A DNA stretch of 64,000 nt from an uncultured Rothia sp. (GCA_946221065.1 CAMIIO010000002.1:62001-126000); one strand, 5' to 3'. Shown: positions 52,634 through 62,738, counted from the first letter of the stretch. The notes: generated by a model not told the origin, from the letters alone. Program-made: numbers and translations.

Positions 52634-55546
52634 ATGCCCACCGTCGCTAACCCGTCCGAAGCCCTCAAAGCCCCTATTGCCGGCGATTTCGAGCGCCTAG
52701 CCGGCGAGCTTTCCCGCGTGCTACCCTCCTGCGAGATGACCGGCAGAGACATTGACCGCCTTGCTCTGGCGCACGATGCCTCCCACTACCTCATGGTTCC
52801 CGGCGGCATTATCCGCCCCCGCTCAGCAGAGGAACTGGGCAAAATTCTTGCGGCGGCTTCCCGTCATCATCTTCCGTTGTCTTTCCGTTCCGGTGGCACC
52901 TCGCTTTCCGGACAGTCCTCCACGGACGGCATTATGCTGGACACCCGCAAGCACTTTAAGAACATTGAGGTACTTGACGGCGGCAAAAAGGTGCGCGTAC
53001 AGCCCGGTTCCACCGTGATGATGGTGAATAACTATCTGGCTCCCTATGGTTACAAGCTCGGCCCCGATCCGGCATCGTGGTCTGCCTGCACCATTGGCGG
53101 TGTGGTGGCGAACAATTCTTCCGGAATGAGTTCCGGCACCGAGTTCAACACCTATAACACCCTGGACTCAATGGTGTTTATCCTCCCCAGCGGCACCGTC
53201 ATTGATACCGCTGATTCCGATGCCGACGCCCAGCTTCGCGCGCAGGAACCCGAAATTCACGAGGGGCTGTTACGCTTGCGCCGTCGAGCGATGGATAACC
53301 CGGAGAGCGTGGCAACTATCCGGCAACAATTCTCTATGAAGAACACCATGGGTTACGGGCTGAACTCGCTGGTAGATTTTGAGGAGCCGGTAAAGATTCT
53401 GGAACACCTGCTGGTGGGCTCCGAGGGAACGCTGGCGTTTATTGCCTCGGCAACCTATCGCACGCTACCGATTCTGTCCGAGGTCTCTACGGGCTTGCTG
53501 GTGTTCGATAACCTGATTGACGCCGCGAAGTCCATCCCCGCACTGGTTGCCCACGGCACCGCCACCGCCGAGTTGTTAGACGCAACCTCAATTCGCGTGG
53601 CACAGCGTACCGGGCTAGTGGCGGATTCGCTGGCACGGATTCAGGTGAAGGATCACGCCACCCTGCTTATTGAGTTCCAGGGTAGCACCGCCGAGGAAGT
53701 CACCGAGAAACAGCGCAACGCCGCCGGGTTATGGAGCGAGCTACCTATCCAGGAGGCCCCTCAGCTTACCGCCGATTTAGCGGAACGCAACAAGCTCTGG
53801 GCGGCTCGACGCGGACTGTACACCACCGTTGCCGGCAACCGACCTTCCGGTACCAACGCACTATTGGAGGACGTCGTCGTGCCCACCGAGGTTCTGGGTG
53901 AAACCTGCCAGAGTCTCACCCAGCTCTTTGACTCCCACGGCTACCGGGATTCGGTGATTTTTGGGCACGCCAAGGACGGCAATATTCACTTTATGCTCAA
54001 CGAGCAGTTTAACGACGCCGTACAGCTCAAGCGTTATGAGGCGTTTACCGAGGACATGGTTCAGCTGATTCTGGGGAACTCTGGCTCGCTTAAAGCGGAG
54101 CACGGAACCGGGCGGATCATGGCGCCCTATGTGCGCCGTCAATATGGCGATGAGCTGTACGAGGTGATGGTGCAGATTAAGACCCTGCTGGATCCCAAGA
54201 ATATGCTTAACCCCGGCGTGCTCATTAACGAGGACCCCGCTGCACTCACCGAGAACCTTAAAGTTGCCGAAACCGTAGAAGAAGAAGTGGATCGCTGTGT
54301 GGAGTGTGGCTATTGTGAGCCGGTGTGCCCGTCCAAGGATCTCACGCTCACCCCGCGTCAGCGTATTGTGCTTCGCCGGGAGATGAAGGCGGCGGAGGCC
54401 GCCGGCGATACGGAACTGCTGGAACGATTGCGTAAGGATTACGAGTATGACGGTATTCAGACCTGCGCGGTGGACGGCATGTGCCTCACCCGTTGCCCGG
54501 TACAGATTAATACCGGCGATTTGATTCGTAACCTGCGCGCGCAGAACCAGAACCCGGTGGCGGCAACTGCTTGGAAGGGTGCGGCTAGGGGTTGGGGCGC
54601 GGTGGACGCCGGGGCGTCCGTGGCGCTGAACGTTGCCAAGGCGATGCCGTTTGCGCTCCCCAACGCCGCAACCACCGTGGGCAGAAAAATTTTGGGTGAG
54701 GACTTTGTTCCTCAGTATAAGAAGGAGCTTTTCGGCGGTGGTAAGCCCCGCTCCCCCAAGGCTAACCCGATGGCGGAGTTCGTGTTCTTCCCCGCCTGCG
54801 TGAACGCCATGTTTGGTGGCGTTGATGGCTCGGGAGACGCGGATCCGATGAACGCCAGTGAGTCTTTCAAGGCATTGTGCGAGCGCGCCGGGATTGAGTT
54901 TAATATTCCTGCCGGAATTTCTGCGATGTGTTGCGGTACGCCGTGGAAGTCTAAGGGGTACACCGCCGGTTATCAGATTATGAGTGACCGCGTGTTACAG
55001 AATCTGTGGTTGGCTACGCGCGGTGGTGATTTGCCGGTGGTCTGTGATGCGTCTTCGTGTACCGAGGGCTTGGAGACAATGAAGTCTAAGGTTGAAGCGG
55101 CGGCTCAGTTCCAGGATCAGAACGGGCTGGATGTGGACGAGCCGGACTTTTCTAAGATTCGTTTTGTGGATTCGGTGCAGTTTGTGGCGGAGGAGGTGCT
55201 TCCGAAGCTCAGGGTTTCGCGCCGGTTGGAGTCGCTGGCGGTACACCCCACCTGTTCGATGACGCATTTGGGTGTGCAACCGTATGTTGAGCGGATTGCG
55301 GAGGCTGTTGCCGATGCGGTTATGGTTCCGAAGCAGTGGGGTTGTTGCGCCTACGCCGGTGATCGTGGCATGTTGCACCCGGAGTTGACGGCGTCGGCAA
55401 CGCGGGCGGAGGCTCGGGAGGTGAACGACGCCGGCGGGTTTAGTGCCTATGCGTCGTCGAATCGTACCTGTGAGCAGGGGCTGACTGAAGCTACCGGGCA
55501 TACTTACCAGAATATTTTGCAGTTGTTGGAGCGGGCGAGCCGGTAG
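52634..55546 (+). CDS. FAD-binding and 4Fe-4S D-lactate dehydrogenase-like oxidoreductase
   Basis: A 970-residue fusion. Residues about 35-290 form the PCMH FAD domain (RSGGTSLSGQSSTDG; GGVVANNSSGMSSG), about 300-545 the FAD oxidase C domain (GHAKDGNIHFM; KAEHGTGRIMAP). Then come two 4Fe-4S motifs, CVECGYCEPVCPS and CAVDGMCLTRCP, and a C-terminal pair of CCG domains (MCCGTPWKSKG; CCAYAGDRG). This layout fits the quinone-linked D-lactate dehydrogenase group of the GlcD/GlpC type. It probably feeds lactate electrons to menaquinone; 2-hydroxyglutarate or glycolate are alternatives. GGAGG precedes the ATG. It is monocistronic. Confidence 0.88.
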   Translation: MPTVANPSEALKAPIAGDFERLAGELSRVLPSCEMTGRDIDRLALAHDASHYLMVPGGIIRPRSAEELGKILAAASRHHLPLSFRSGGTSLSGQSSTDGIMLDTRKHFKNIEVLDGGKKVRVQPGSTVMMVNNYLAPYGYKLGPDPASWSACTIGGVVANNSSGMSSGTEFNTYNTLDSMVFILPSGTVIDTADSDADAQLRAQEPEIHEGLLRLRRRAMDNPESVATIRQQFSMKNTMGYGLNSLVDFEEPVKILEHLLVGSEGTLAFIASATYRTLPILSEVSTGLLVFDNLIDAAKSIPALVAHGTATAELLDATSIRVAQRTGLVADSLARIQVKDHATLLIEFQGSTAEEVTEKQRNAAGLWSELPIQEAPQLTADLAERNKLWAARRGLYTTVAGNRPSGTNALLEDVVVPTEVLGETCQSLTQLFDSHGYRDSVIFGHAKDGNIHFMLNEQFNDAVQLKRYEAFTEDMVQLILGNSGSLKAEHGTGRIMAPYVRRQYGDELYEVMVQIKTLLDPKNMLNPGVLINEDPAALTENLKVAETVEEEVDRCVECGYCEPVCPSKDLTLTPRQRIVLRREMKAAEAAGDTELLERLRKDYEYDGIQTCAVDGMCLTRCPVQINTGDLIRNLRAQNQNPVAATAWKGAARGWGAVDAGASVALNVAKAMPFALPNAATTVGRKILGEDFVPQYKKELFGGGKPRSPKANPMAEFVFFPACVNAMFGGVDGSGDADPMNASESFKALCERAGIEFNIPAGISAMCCGTPWKSKGYTAGYQIMSDRVLQNLWLATRGGDLPVVCDASSCTEGLETMKSKVEAAAQFQDQNGLDVDEPDFSKIRFVDSVQFVAEEVLPKLRVSRRLESLAVHPTCSMTHLGVQPYVERIAEAVADAVMVPKQWGCCAYAGDRGMLHPELTASATRAEAREVNDAGGFSAYASSNRTCEQGLTEATGHTYQNILQLLERASR

Positions 55547-55572
55547 TTACCTAGCGTGAGATGGTGCTCTTG

Positions 55573-55631
55573 CCGAACCCCTGCCCTAACCTCGTGTTCT
55601 TGGCGCAGAGCGCAAGAATACGGGGTTTCGG
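55573..55631 (+). terminator. Imperfect hairpin after the D-lactate dehydrogenase-like gene
   Basis: CCGAACCCC (55573-55581) pairs with GGGGTTTCGG (55622-55631) with one bulge, and TGTTCTTG (55595-55602) with CAAGAATA (55613-55620). No T-run follows directly, so its role as terminator is weakly supported. Confidence 0.45.
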
Positions 55632-55722
55632 TAGGAATGACGGTGGTGGTTTTTACCAGATATGCTAGAGAAACAGCTGTCACACCCCTACCGCGGGTAC
55701 GCGCCCGCAAGGAGAGTTCTCT

Positions 55723-57480
55723 ATGGCACATATCTCTAACGACCAACCCGCCAACGAGCCCAACAATCCCAACAATGGCACCCCGCCCGACGACGTCGAG
55801 CAGGTAGCAGAGCAAGAAATCGAGCACGCTCCTGAACAGACTTCCGAACAGTCCCCGAAACAATCTGGCACAAAGGCTTCTCGCAACACCACGGCAGAAA
55901 GCCTTGGGGTTCTGCTTTTTCTACTGATAGTTGTGCTGATTCTGGTAGGACTCTGGTTCGTCTGGTTTAGAGGTTTGGGTGTGCTCGCCGTCGCCGAAAC
56001 AGCGCTCCGCGCCAAGGGGTATTTGCTTCTCAGCACTGGGGCGCCGTTGCTTGCCAGCTACCTGCTATGGAGCAGGGGGCAGAGCGTTAAAGAAAAGGTG
56101 AAGCCTTCCGAACGCAAGAATCTGCCGGAAGCTAAGCGCTGGGGACGCCTCGCCGGGGCTGGATTGCTCGTAGCCGTTCTGGGCGGCGGGTACTCCTTTG
56201 CCGTCCACCCGTATCTGGTGGCAAAAACTTATACCGCAGATACCCACACCACGGAAGAAACTCTTTCCTTTGCAGACCGCGCACCTTGGGTAGTGGCAAA
56301 TAATTATGCGCAGCGGGATCAGGGAGACATCATCGGTGACCGTGAAAGCGTGCATTATGTGCCAACCCGCCAGGACGCCGCCGCGAAGGCAGGTGACGGC
56401 GCAGGTGAGGGCACTTCCCGGTACACCGTGCTGGTGAAGGAACGCGGGGTGCTCGGAACAGGTGGTTATGAGGCGGTGCAGACTCTCACTATGCCTACCA
56501 CCGGCGCGATTCCTTCTGGCGCTTCGGACTTCTGCAAGATTCCCGATTCTATGACCCGCCGGCTAGATACCGTGTGGCCGTGGCACGCGCTTTCCTGGTC
56601 TATTCACGCCAAGGCGCCCTTTGCTCACTGGGATAATGATGACGCTTTTGGCTACTGTGCTAACGGTCAGCCGATGGTTGTGGTGCCACTCTATAAGTAC
56701 AGTGGATGGTGGGCTGTGACTAAGGAGCCGAACGGCGCGGCGGTGTATAGCGAGGACGGCGTGGAGATTCTTTCCGCCCAGGAACTTACCGACCGTACTA
56801 TTGAGGGCCCTACCTACCCGCGCACTGTTGCCTCCGAGCAGCGTACCTCTATTAACGCCGGCGGTACGCTCATGCAGTGGTTGGGTTCTAAATACGGTTA
56901 TGACCTCACGGATCAGGACGAGGAAGATTCCAATACGGATAACCCTTCCGAGTTCACGCTGGTGCCCTTTGGCACTCAGGATCTTCAGTACGTGACGCCG
57001 TTGACACCGCGCGGTTCTTCGCAGTCGATGACCGCGGTGTCGGTGGTTCCGGCAAGCCAGCAGGGTGAGGGACGTTTACCGCTGACGCTGAATACTTCGG
57101 CTGATTTGCCGGCAACTTCCACGCTAGAGACGGCAATTAAGGAGTCCAGTGTTCACGGCGATAATGCGTGGACTACCCGCTGGTCTGCCGGGATGGGCGT
57201 GTACGAGATTTTGCCGGCGCAGAACGGGCACTGGGCGGCGTCGATTGGGCAGGGTCAGGCGGTTTCTTATCGTGCCGATATCGCTCCGGACGGTAAGGTG
57301 ACCGTGGTTAACGCCGATACCGGGGCTAGCTCGGACGGCGCGGCGTCGTCGTCGAAGAAGAAGGACGCGGTGACGGTGGACGGCGGTAAGCCGCTGGATC
57401 AGATGAGTGAGGGTGAGTTGCTGAAGCTGATTCAGGACGCGGCTACCGAGTTGGAGAAACGCCAGGGTAAGAGTGAGTAA
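55723..57480 (+). CDS. Membrane protein of unknown function with large extracytoplasmic domain
   Basis: A 585-residue protein. Residues 1-55 are polar and Asn/Pro/Gln/Glu-rich, followed by three hydrophobic helices (about 60-85, 88-112, 142-163). The rest, about 420 residues, should lie outside the membrane: ADRAPWVVANNYAQRDQGDIIGD, DKIPDS-like SDFCKIPDSMTRRLD, WWAVTKEPNGAAVYS and a Ser/Lys-rich linker before the C-terminal helix (MSEGELLKLIQDAATELEKRQG). There are two visible cysteines (FCKIP; GYCANG). I do not recognise a family. An AAGGAG box precedes the ATG. It is followed directly by tRNA-Pro. Confidence 0.7.
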   Translation: MAHISNDQPANEPNNPNNGTPPDDVEQVAEQEIEHAPEQTSEQSPKQSGTKASRNTTAESLGVLLFLLIVVLILVGLWFVWFRGLGVLAVAETALRAKGYLLLSTGAPLLASYLLWSRGQSVKEKVKPSERKNLPEAKRWGRLAGAGLLVAVLGGGYSFAVHPYLVAKTYTADTHTTEETLSFADRAPWVVANNYAQRDQGDIIGDRESVHYVPTRQDAAAKAGDGAGEGTSRYTVLVKERGVLGTGGYEAVQTLTMPTTGAIPSGASDFCKIPDSMTRRLDTVWPWHALSWSIHAKAPFAHWDNDDAFGYCANGQPMVVVPLYKYSGWWAVTKEPNGAAVYSEDGVEILSAQELTDRTIEGPTYPRTVASEQRTSINAGGTLMQWLGSKYGYDLTDQDEEDSNTDNPSEFTLVPFGTQDLQYVTPLTPRGSSQSMTAVSVVPASQQGEGRLPLTLNTSADLPATSTLETAIKESSVHGDNAWTTRWSAGMGVYEILPAQNGHWAASIGQGQAVSYRADIAPDGKVTVVNADTGASSDGAASSSKKKDAVTVDGGKPLDQMSEGELLKLIQDAATELEKRQGKSE

Positions 57481-57555
57481 TATTTTGCTCTCTGCCAAGG
57501 TTGTGCGCTATCATGGATAAGTTGCTTGCGGAGGTTATTCTGACAAGTCAACAAT

Positions 57556-57632
<77 letters not shown>

Positions 57633-57647
57633 CATGAGGAGTTGTAT

Positions 57648-57684
57648 AAGCCCCCGGATCTGTTAGTTCAGGTTCGGGGGCTTT
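57648..57684 (+). terminator. Intrinsic terminator after tRNA-Pro
   Basis: AAGCCCCCG (57648-57656) pairs with CGGGGGCTT (57675-57683), followed by TTTGCTTTTTC. Confidence 0.88.
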
Positions 57685-57722
57685 TGCTTTTTCTATTTCC
57701 AGTAAGTTCTATTTCCAGCGAG

Positions 57723-57787
57723 AATGTACCGCTTTCGTTACACCAGCACGTCAAAAATACGTGCGGGTGTAACGGAAGCGGTACATT
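57723..57787. repeat. 65-bp inverted repeat between tRNA-Pro and the MMPL gene
   Basis: Arms of 22 bp (57723-57744 beginning AATGTACCGCTTTCG, and 57766-57787) match with one G-T wobble. An inner CACGT/ACGTG stem closes around an A-rich loop. It lies 44 bases past the end of the MMPL gene. The arms do not match the other palindromes in sequence. Confidence 0.8.
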
Positions 57788-57830
57788 AGACCGGTTAGCC
57801 CGGATACCCCGACGACGACGCCACGCTCCC

Positions 57831-60044
57831 CTACCGCTTTTCGCGGGAAAGCGCCGAGGGCCACCATACTTTCTGTCCGATGTCCTCTACCAGCGCGGGA
57901 ACCAGCAGAGCGCGAACCAGAGTGGTGTCGAGGAGTACGCCTACCGCAACGATGAACGCGAGTTGCACCATGAACAGTAGCGGGATTACTGCCAGTGCCG
58001 CGAAGGTTGCCGCCAGTACCACGCCGGCGGAGGTGATAACGCCGCCTGTCACGATTAGTCCGTGGCGCATTCCGGCGCGGGTGCCCAGTTCCAGAGATTC
58101 TTCGCGCACGCGCGTCATCAAGAAAATCGTGTAGTCAATGCCCAGCGCCACCAGGAACACAAAGCCGTACAGTGGCACGGTGGGATCCGATCCGGGGAAC
58201 TGGAACCCGTAGTCAAAGGCGAGTTTGGCAATGCCCAGGGTTGCCAGGTAGGAGAGCACAGTAATGACCACCAGCAGTACCGGGGCAACTAGCGAGCGCA
58301 GGAGCACCATCAGAATCAGCGTAATCACTACTAGCACGATGGGGATAATGGTGGCGCGGTCGGATTGTGCCGAGCGCACGGTGTCTAGGTCCGAGGCGGT
58401 TTCTCCGCCTACGATGGCTTGGGGTGCTTGTTCGGAGAGTTCTGCGCGCATGGTTTCGATGGTGGCTTCTGCGGCGGCGCTGTCGGCGGCGTCGGTGAGG
58501 GTGGCTTGCAGTAGAACGTCCCCGTCGACCACCGTGGGTTGTGCGTTGGCGAACATGGGTGGCAGGTTCTGTGCCCTCTCCCCTTGTGGGATGGTTCCGC
58601 TGGGTGAGTCGGCGGAGACTACCGCTACCGAGTCGACGCCGTCGAGTCCGTCGAGTACGCGCACTGTGGCGTCTTGCTGTTCTGCCGGGACGATGATGTT
58701 GGCGGGGCTTCCGGAACCGGCGGGGAAGTGTTCGGCAAGGAGTTCCTGGCCCGTGGCGGAGTCTGAGCCGCCGAGTACTAGCTCGGATTGACGCAGGCCG
58801 TCGGCTTTGAATCCAAAGGAGATTCCGGCGAGTGCTACGAGCACTACTGCGCAGGTTGCCCAGAGGGCGCGCGGGCGAGCCACCACGAAGTCTGCGATTT
58901 TACGCCAGAGTGTGGAGTCGTGTTCGTTACGCTGAGTGAGTGCGGTGGGGTCGAAGCGTGGGCGTGCGGGCCAGAATGCTACGCGCCCTAGCAGGGCGAG
59001 GACGGCGGGTAGGAAGGTGAGTGAGGCGAGCATGGAGAGCACGATTCCGGTTGCCGCTACCGGCCCGAGTGCCTTGTTGGAGGCGAGTTCGGAGAAGAGG
59101 AGGCAGAGCAGTCCGGCGATGACGGTTCCTCCGGAGGCGAGGATTGGTTCGATGGAGCCGCGGATAGCTTTGCCGGTGGCGGTCAGTCGATTCTCGTATT
59201 GGACGAGTGCTTCGCGGTAGCGTGCCACGTAGAGGAGGGCGTAGTCGGTGGCGGCACCTACCACGAGGATGAGCAGAATGCCTTGTACTTGCCCGTTAAT
59301 CATGACCCAGCCGGCGTTTGCCATGTGCCACACCACAAAGATCGCTCCGGAGAGCGCCACCATGGATGAGAGTAGTACCACGATGGGCAGAATGGGTGAG
59401 CGGTACACGATTAGCAGAATAACAAAAACGACAACCAGTGCTACCAGTAGCAGGAATCCGTCGATACCGCTAAAGGCTTGTGCCAGGTCGGAGGAGAATC
59501 CGGCGGGTCCGGTGACGTGCCCGGTGAGTCCGGTGGGTGCGTTGGCTATTTCGTTGCGGATGATTTCTACGGATTCGCGGGTGGTATCGGGGTTGTTGAG
59601 TGCAATCACGAGTTGGGCGGCTTTGCCGTCTTTCGAGTAGAGCACCGGGGAGGCGTCGTCAAAGCTGGCTCCGGCGTCTTTGACCTTGTCTGTGACCGTG
59701 TCCAGGTATTCGCGCTGGGGGTCTGTGAGCTTCTGCTCTGCGGAGAAGATGACGACGGCGGGCGCGGCGGTGGAGTCAAAGAAGTCGTTTTGGCGTTGGG
59801 CAACCTGTGTTGATTCTGCTGATTGGGGCAGGAAGTCGGTGGCGGAGTTGGTGGATACTTCGGAGATTTTGCCGAAGTAGGGACCGCCGATTCCGGCAAC
59901 GCCTACCCAGGCGATAACCAGCAGTAGCGGGATGAGTAGTCGCACCCAGGAGGGTTTGGTACGCGGGGTTTTTTCGTGCTGTTGCACGGGTTGCTGTTCC
60001 GTGTTGTGGTCTATTTCCTGTGCCGAGGTACTGCGGGATGTCAC
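57831..60044 (-). CDS. MMPL family membrane transporter
   Basis: A 737-residue RND/MMPL protein with twelve predicted helices. First helix WVRLLIPLLLVIAWVGVAGIGG, then an extracytoplasmic loop, and two five-helix blocks. Each has a conserved GxxxDY-type segment (VVGAATDYALLYVARYREAL; LVALGIDYTIFLMTRVREE) where the proton-relay Asp-Tyr pair lies. Actinobacterial members export lipids or drugs; the substrate cannot be told. The region upstream in the same orientation encodes the acyltransferase-like membrane protein, 73 bases before. Ends beside the 57723 hairpin. Confidence 0.9.
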   Translation of the reverse strand: MTSRSTSAQEIDHNTEQQPVQQHEKTPRTKPSWVRLLIPLLLVIAWVGVAGIGGPYFGKISEVSTNSATDFLPQSAESTQVAQRQNDFFDSTAAPAVVIFSAEQKLTDPQREYLDTVTDKVKDAGASFDDASPVLYSKDGKAAQLVIALNNPDTTRESVEIIRNEIANAPTGLTGHVTGPAGFSSDLAQAFSGIDGFLLLVALVVVFVILLIVYRSPILPIVVLLSSMVALSGAIFVVWHMANAGWVMINGQVQGILLILVVGAATDYALLYVARYREALVQYENRLTATGKAIRGSIEPILASGGTVIAGLLCLLFSELASNKALGPVAATGIVLSMLASLTFLPAVLALLGRVAFWPARPRFDPTALTQRNEHDSTLWRKIADFVVARPRALWATCAVVLVALAGISFGFKADGLRQSELVLGGSDSATGQELLAEHFPAGSGSPANIIVPAEQQDATVRVLDGLDGVDSVAVVSADSPSGTIPQGERAQNLPPMFANAQPTVVDGDVLLQATLTDAADSAAAEATIETMRAELSEQAPQAIVGGETASDLDTVRSAQSDRATIIPIVLVVITLILMVLLRSLVAPVLLVVITVLSYLATLGIAKLAFDYGFQFPGSDPTVPLYGFVFLVALGIDYTIFLMTRVREESLELGTRAGMRHGLIVTGGVITSAGVVLAATFAALAVIPLLFMVQLAFIVAVGVLLDTTLVRALLVPALVEDIGQKVWWPSALSREKR

Positions 60045-60117
60045 GGTTCTCCTTGTTTGTGCTGGACTGCGTGGAGTGCGGTGGTGTTTGAGGTGCTACT
60101 GTTTGGTTTCTGGCGGT

Positions 60118-61131
60118 TTATCCGCGTCCTGAGATGAGGTGGAGCGGGGTTTCGATGGGTCCGCGGCGGAGGAAGGTGTGCCCAAAGAGCTTGTGCCAGA
60201 GTGTGGGCACTACCAGTAGCACGATGAGTAGCCCGCCCATCATCCACCAGGAGTCGTCTTGTGCGGGCCAGCCAAAGCGCGGGGTGTAGTACACGTAGAG
60301 CGCCAGAATGAGTAGCTGGAGTAGGTACATGGAGAGCGTCATTCTGCCGGCGCGGGCGAAGGGTTGGAGTACGCCGTCACGACCTGCGAAGATTCGCCCC
60401 AGGATAGAGCACCAGCAGATGACCGCTATGGAGAGCAGGAGGTCAAAGCCTACTTCCCAGCGGATGCCGGTGTAGGGGAAAAATTCGATACGGTGCGAGA
60501 TATACCACCAGAGTGCCCCGGCGGCGGTGGTAGTGACGAGTGCCGCGGCGATGTCCCCAGCGGCACCCCACACGCCCATCAGGCGGATGAGTACCACGCC
60601 GGCGCACGCCCACGCTAGCATGGTGAACACGCGGTAGGATCCGCCCTGGAACATCCAGAGCGTGAGGTAGCTCCACGGCGAGTGTTCGGCAACCAGTTGC
60701 GCGTGAATTGGCTGGAAGGTGGCAATTGCCCAAGGGGAAAACCACCAGAAGAGGGCGGCTAAAATTCCCAGTACCCAGGTGGGCAGGTATACCAGCACCG
60801 CCACCGCTAACGAGAGCACGCCCAGGTACGGTAGCACGTTATCTACTTGTGCGCCCCAGGTGTTGGACCATACCCCTAGCGCAATGAGGGCGATGGCTCG
60901 CACCACGGATCCGGCAAAGAGCGCGGAGAAGCTCATGCGATCCGCCGAGAGGTCTGCGGCGATACCAAGAAGCATGGCAAACAGTGCCGCCGTCAAAAAT
61001 TCGGAGAGGTTGAGCACGCCAAACGGTCCGGGTGTTGGGGCGGTGTGAGCAATTACCATGCTTGCTAGGGCTGCACAGCGTGCCAGGTCAATGCTGACGA
61101 GTCGTTCGTTGCTCGAAGCCAGCTCAGTCAT
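60118..61131 (-). CDS. Multi-spanning acyltransferase-like membrane protein (HGSNAT/DUF1624-DUF418 type)
   Basis: A 337-residue protein with about ten membrane helices. The N-terminal RLVSIDLARCAALASMVIAHT contains the Asp-Arg and His that are typical of the heparan-alpha-glucosaminide N-acetyltransferase catalytic-domain family and the related DUF418 group. The C-terminal half includes AGRMTLSMYLLQLLILALYVYY, a pattern shared with DUF418. It probably acetylates or moves an envelope glycan or lipid; specifics are unknown. It precedes the MMPL gene on the same strand. The start is ATG 61131. Confidence 0.7.
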   Translation of the reverse strand: MTELASSNERLVSIDLARCAALASMVIAHTAPTPGPFGVLNLSEFLTAALFAMLLGIAADLSADRMSFSALFAGSVVRAIALIALGVWSNTWGAQVDNVLPYLGVLSLAVAVLVYLPTWVLGILAALFWWFSPWAIATFQPIHAQLVAEHSPWSYLTLWMFQGGSYRVFTMLAWACAGVVLIRLMGVWGAAGDIAAALVTTTAAGALWWYISHRIEFFPYTGIRWEVGFDLLLSIAVICWCSILGRIFAGRDGVLQPFARAGRMTLSMYLLQLLILALYVYYTPRFGWPAQDDSWWMMGGLLIVLLVVPTLWHKLFGHTFLRRGPIETPLHLISGRG

Positions 61132-61290
61132 AGGGGGATAGTCTTCCTGCCGGGAAAAGAGGGTGTGTACAGCACCAGACTACCTAAAGCACGGCATTGT
61201 TGCCTTTCTCTGTTGCCTAAAGTTCATGTGTGCTCGATTTCTTGGTGCCCCGACGCGCGCGAGGTGCCGGCAGGCTAAGCAGGGCAGTTT

Positions 61291-62715
61291 GTGGAAAAAT
61301 ATGACAGACCCCTTTGCTCGCACCACTCACGGAACCCATTTCTTATGCTTTTTCTTAGCTCTTCTGAACCGCAGGTGCTTTCCAGTACCGTTAGCGGTTC
61401 CACTACCGCCTATATTTCTCTTTTTTGGATTGCTCTAGCGGCTATGCTCTCCCCCATTCTTTTGGCTCTCACGCGCAAGAAGCTGCCCGATGTGGTTATT
61501 CTGATTATTTTGGGGTCGCTGATTGGCCCGCACGCGCTGGGTTTGGCTGATACCGAAAACGGTGTGGGTCTTATTAAGGATCTGGGGCTGGGTGTGCTCT
61601 TTCTGCTTGCCGGCTATGAGGTGAATACTCGGGCGTTGCAGTCTAAGCAGGGCGGTTTTGCCTCGGTGACTTGGCTGGTGAGTTTTGTGCTAGGTTTGTT
61701 GGCTGGCGGGCTGGTAATGGGCTGGGATAGTGGATTCAGCTACCTTGCGGTGATTGCTATCGCGCTAACCTCTACGGCATTGGGCACAATTCTGCCGATG
61801 GTACGCAATAACGGCAAGAGTGGTACTCCCCTGGGAGATTCGATTCTGGTACACGGCGCGGTGGGCGAGGTGTTCCCAATTTTTGCGATGGCGCTACTGC
61901 TTTCGAGCCACGGTACGGGCATGGCGGTGCTGATCCTGCTGGGCTTCATGGTGATCGCGGTAGTCACGGCACTGGTGCCACACCGCGCCTTTGAGCATGT
62001 TCCGGGGTTACGGCGGATTATGGCGGCGAACGCTAGTGCTACCACGCAGACCATGTTGCGCCTTGCGGTGCTGTTGCTGGTAACGCTGATGATGTTCGCG
62101 GCTATTTTTGAGCTGGACGTGGTGCTGGGTGCTTTTGCCGCGGGCATTATTTTGCGTTCGCTCACTCCCGACGGCGCGTTTGAGCCGTTCTCTAAGCGGT
62201 TAGATGTGCTGGGGTTTAGTTTCTTGATTCCGCTGTTTTTTGTGAGTTCGGGGATGGGCATTCGATTGTCGGTGCTTGCCGAGGAGCCGTGGCTACTCTT
62301 GCTGTTTGTGTTTGGTCTGCTCACGATTCGCGGGTTGCCGGTGGTGCTTACCGAGTTTGTGGTAAATACGGGTTCGGGGCTGAAAACCCGGAACGAGAAA
62401 GTACAGTTGGGGCTGTATGCGGCGGCGGGCTTGCCGATTATTGTGGCGGTGACCGAGGTGGCTGTGAAGAATCAGTTGATGTCTGAGCAGGCGGCGTCGC
62501 TGATTGTGGGCGGTGGGGCAATCACTATTTTGGTGTTCCCGTTGCAGGCTACGGTGATTGATCGGCTGTTGGGTTCGCGCAGTGGTTCCGGTGGGGAGTC
62601 CGCGGAGCCAACGACTAAGCAGAAGATTACCGCAAAGAAGCAGGAGCGGTCTAAGACCGCCAAGATTACTACTACGTCCCTGCCGGTGGTGAAGAAGCAC
62701 CACGACGCCGGGTAG
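61291..62715 (+). CDS. CPA2 cation:proton antiporter (KefB/NapA-type)
   Basis: Up to 474 residues with 12-13 membrane helices (Na+/H+ exchanger domain). Features: LTRKKLPDVVILIILGSLIGPHALGL, VGLIKDLGLGVLFLLAGYE, LTSTALGTILP, and LPIIVAVTEVAVKNQLM. The C-terminal tail is short and basic (KKQERSKTAKITT) with no TrkA-N domain. The start is uncertain: GTG 61291 (used here) or ATG 61345, which removes 18 polar residues. Moves K+ or Na+ in exchange for protons. It is followed by an inverted-repeat terminator. Confidence 0.87.
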   Translation: MEKYDRPLCSHHSRNPFLMLFLSSSEPQVLSSTVSGSTTAYISLFWIALAAMLSPILLALTRKKLPDVVILIILGSLIGPHALGLADTENGVGLIKDLGLGVLFLLAGYEVNTRALQSKQGGFASVTWLVSFVLGLLAGGLVMGWDSGFSYLAVIAIALTSTALGTILPMVRNNGKSGTPLGDSILVHGAVGEVFPIFAMALLLSSHGTGMAVLILLGFMVIAVVTALVPHRAFEHVPGLRRIMAANASATTQTMLRLAVLLLVTLMMFAAIFELDVVLGAFAAGIILRSLTPDGAFEPFSKRLDVLGFSFLIPLFFVSSGMGIRLSVLAEEPWLLLLFVFGLLTIRGLPVVLTEFVVNTGSGLKTRNEKVQLGLYAAAGLPIIVAVTEVAVKNQLMSEQAASLIVGGGAITILVFPLQATVIDRLLGSRSGSGGESAEPTTKQKITAKKQERSKTAKITTTSLPVVKKHHDAG

Positions 62716-62738
62716 CTGGGCAGGGAGGGGACATAAGA

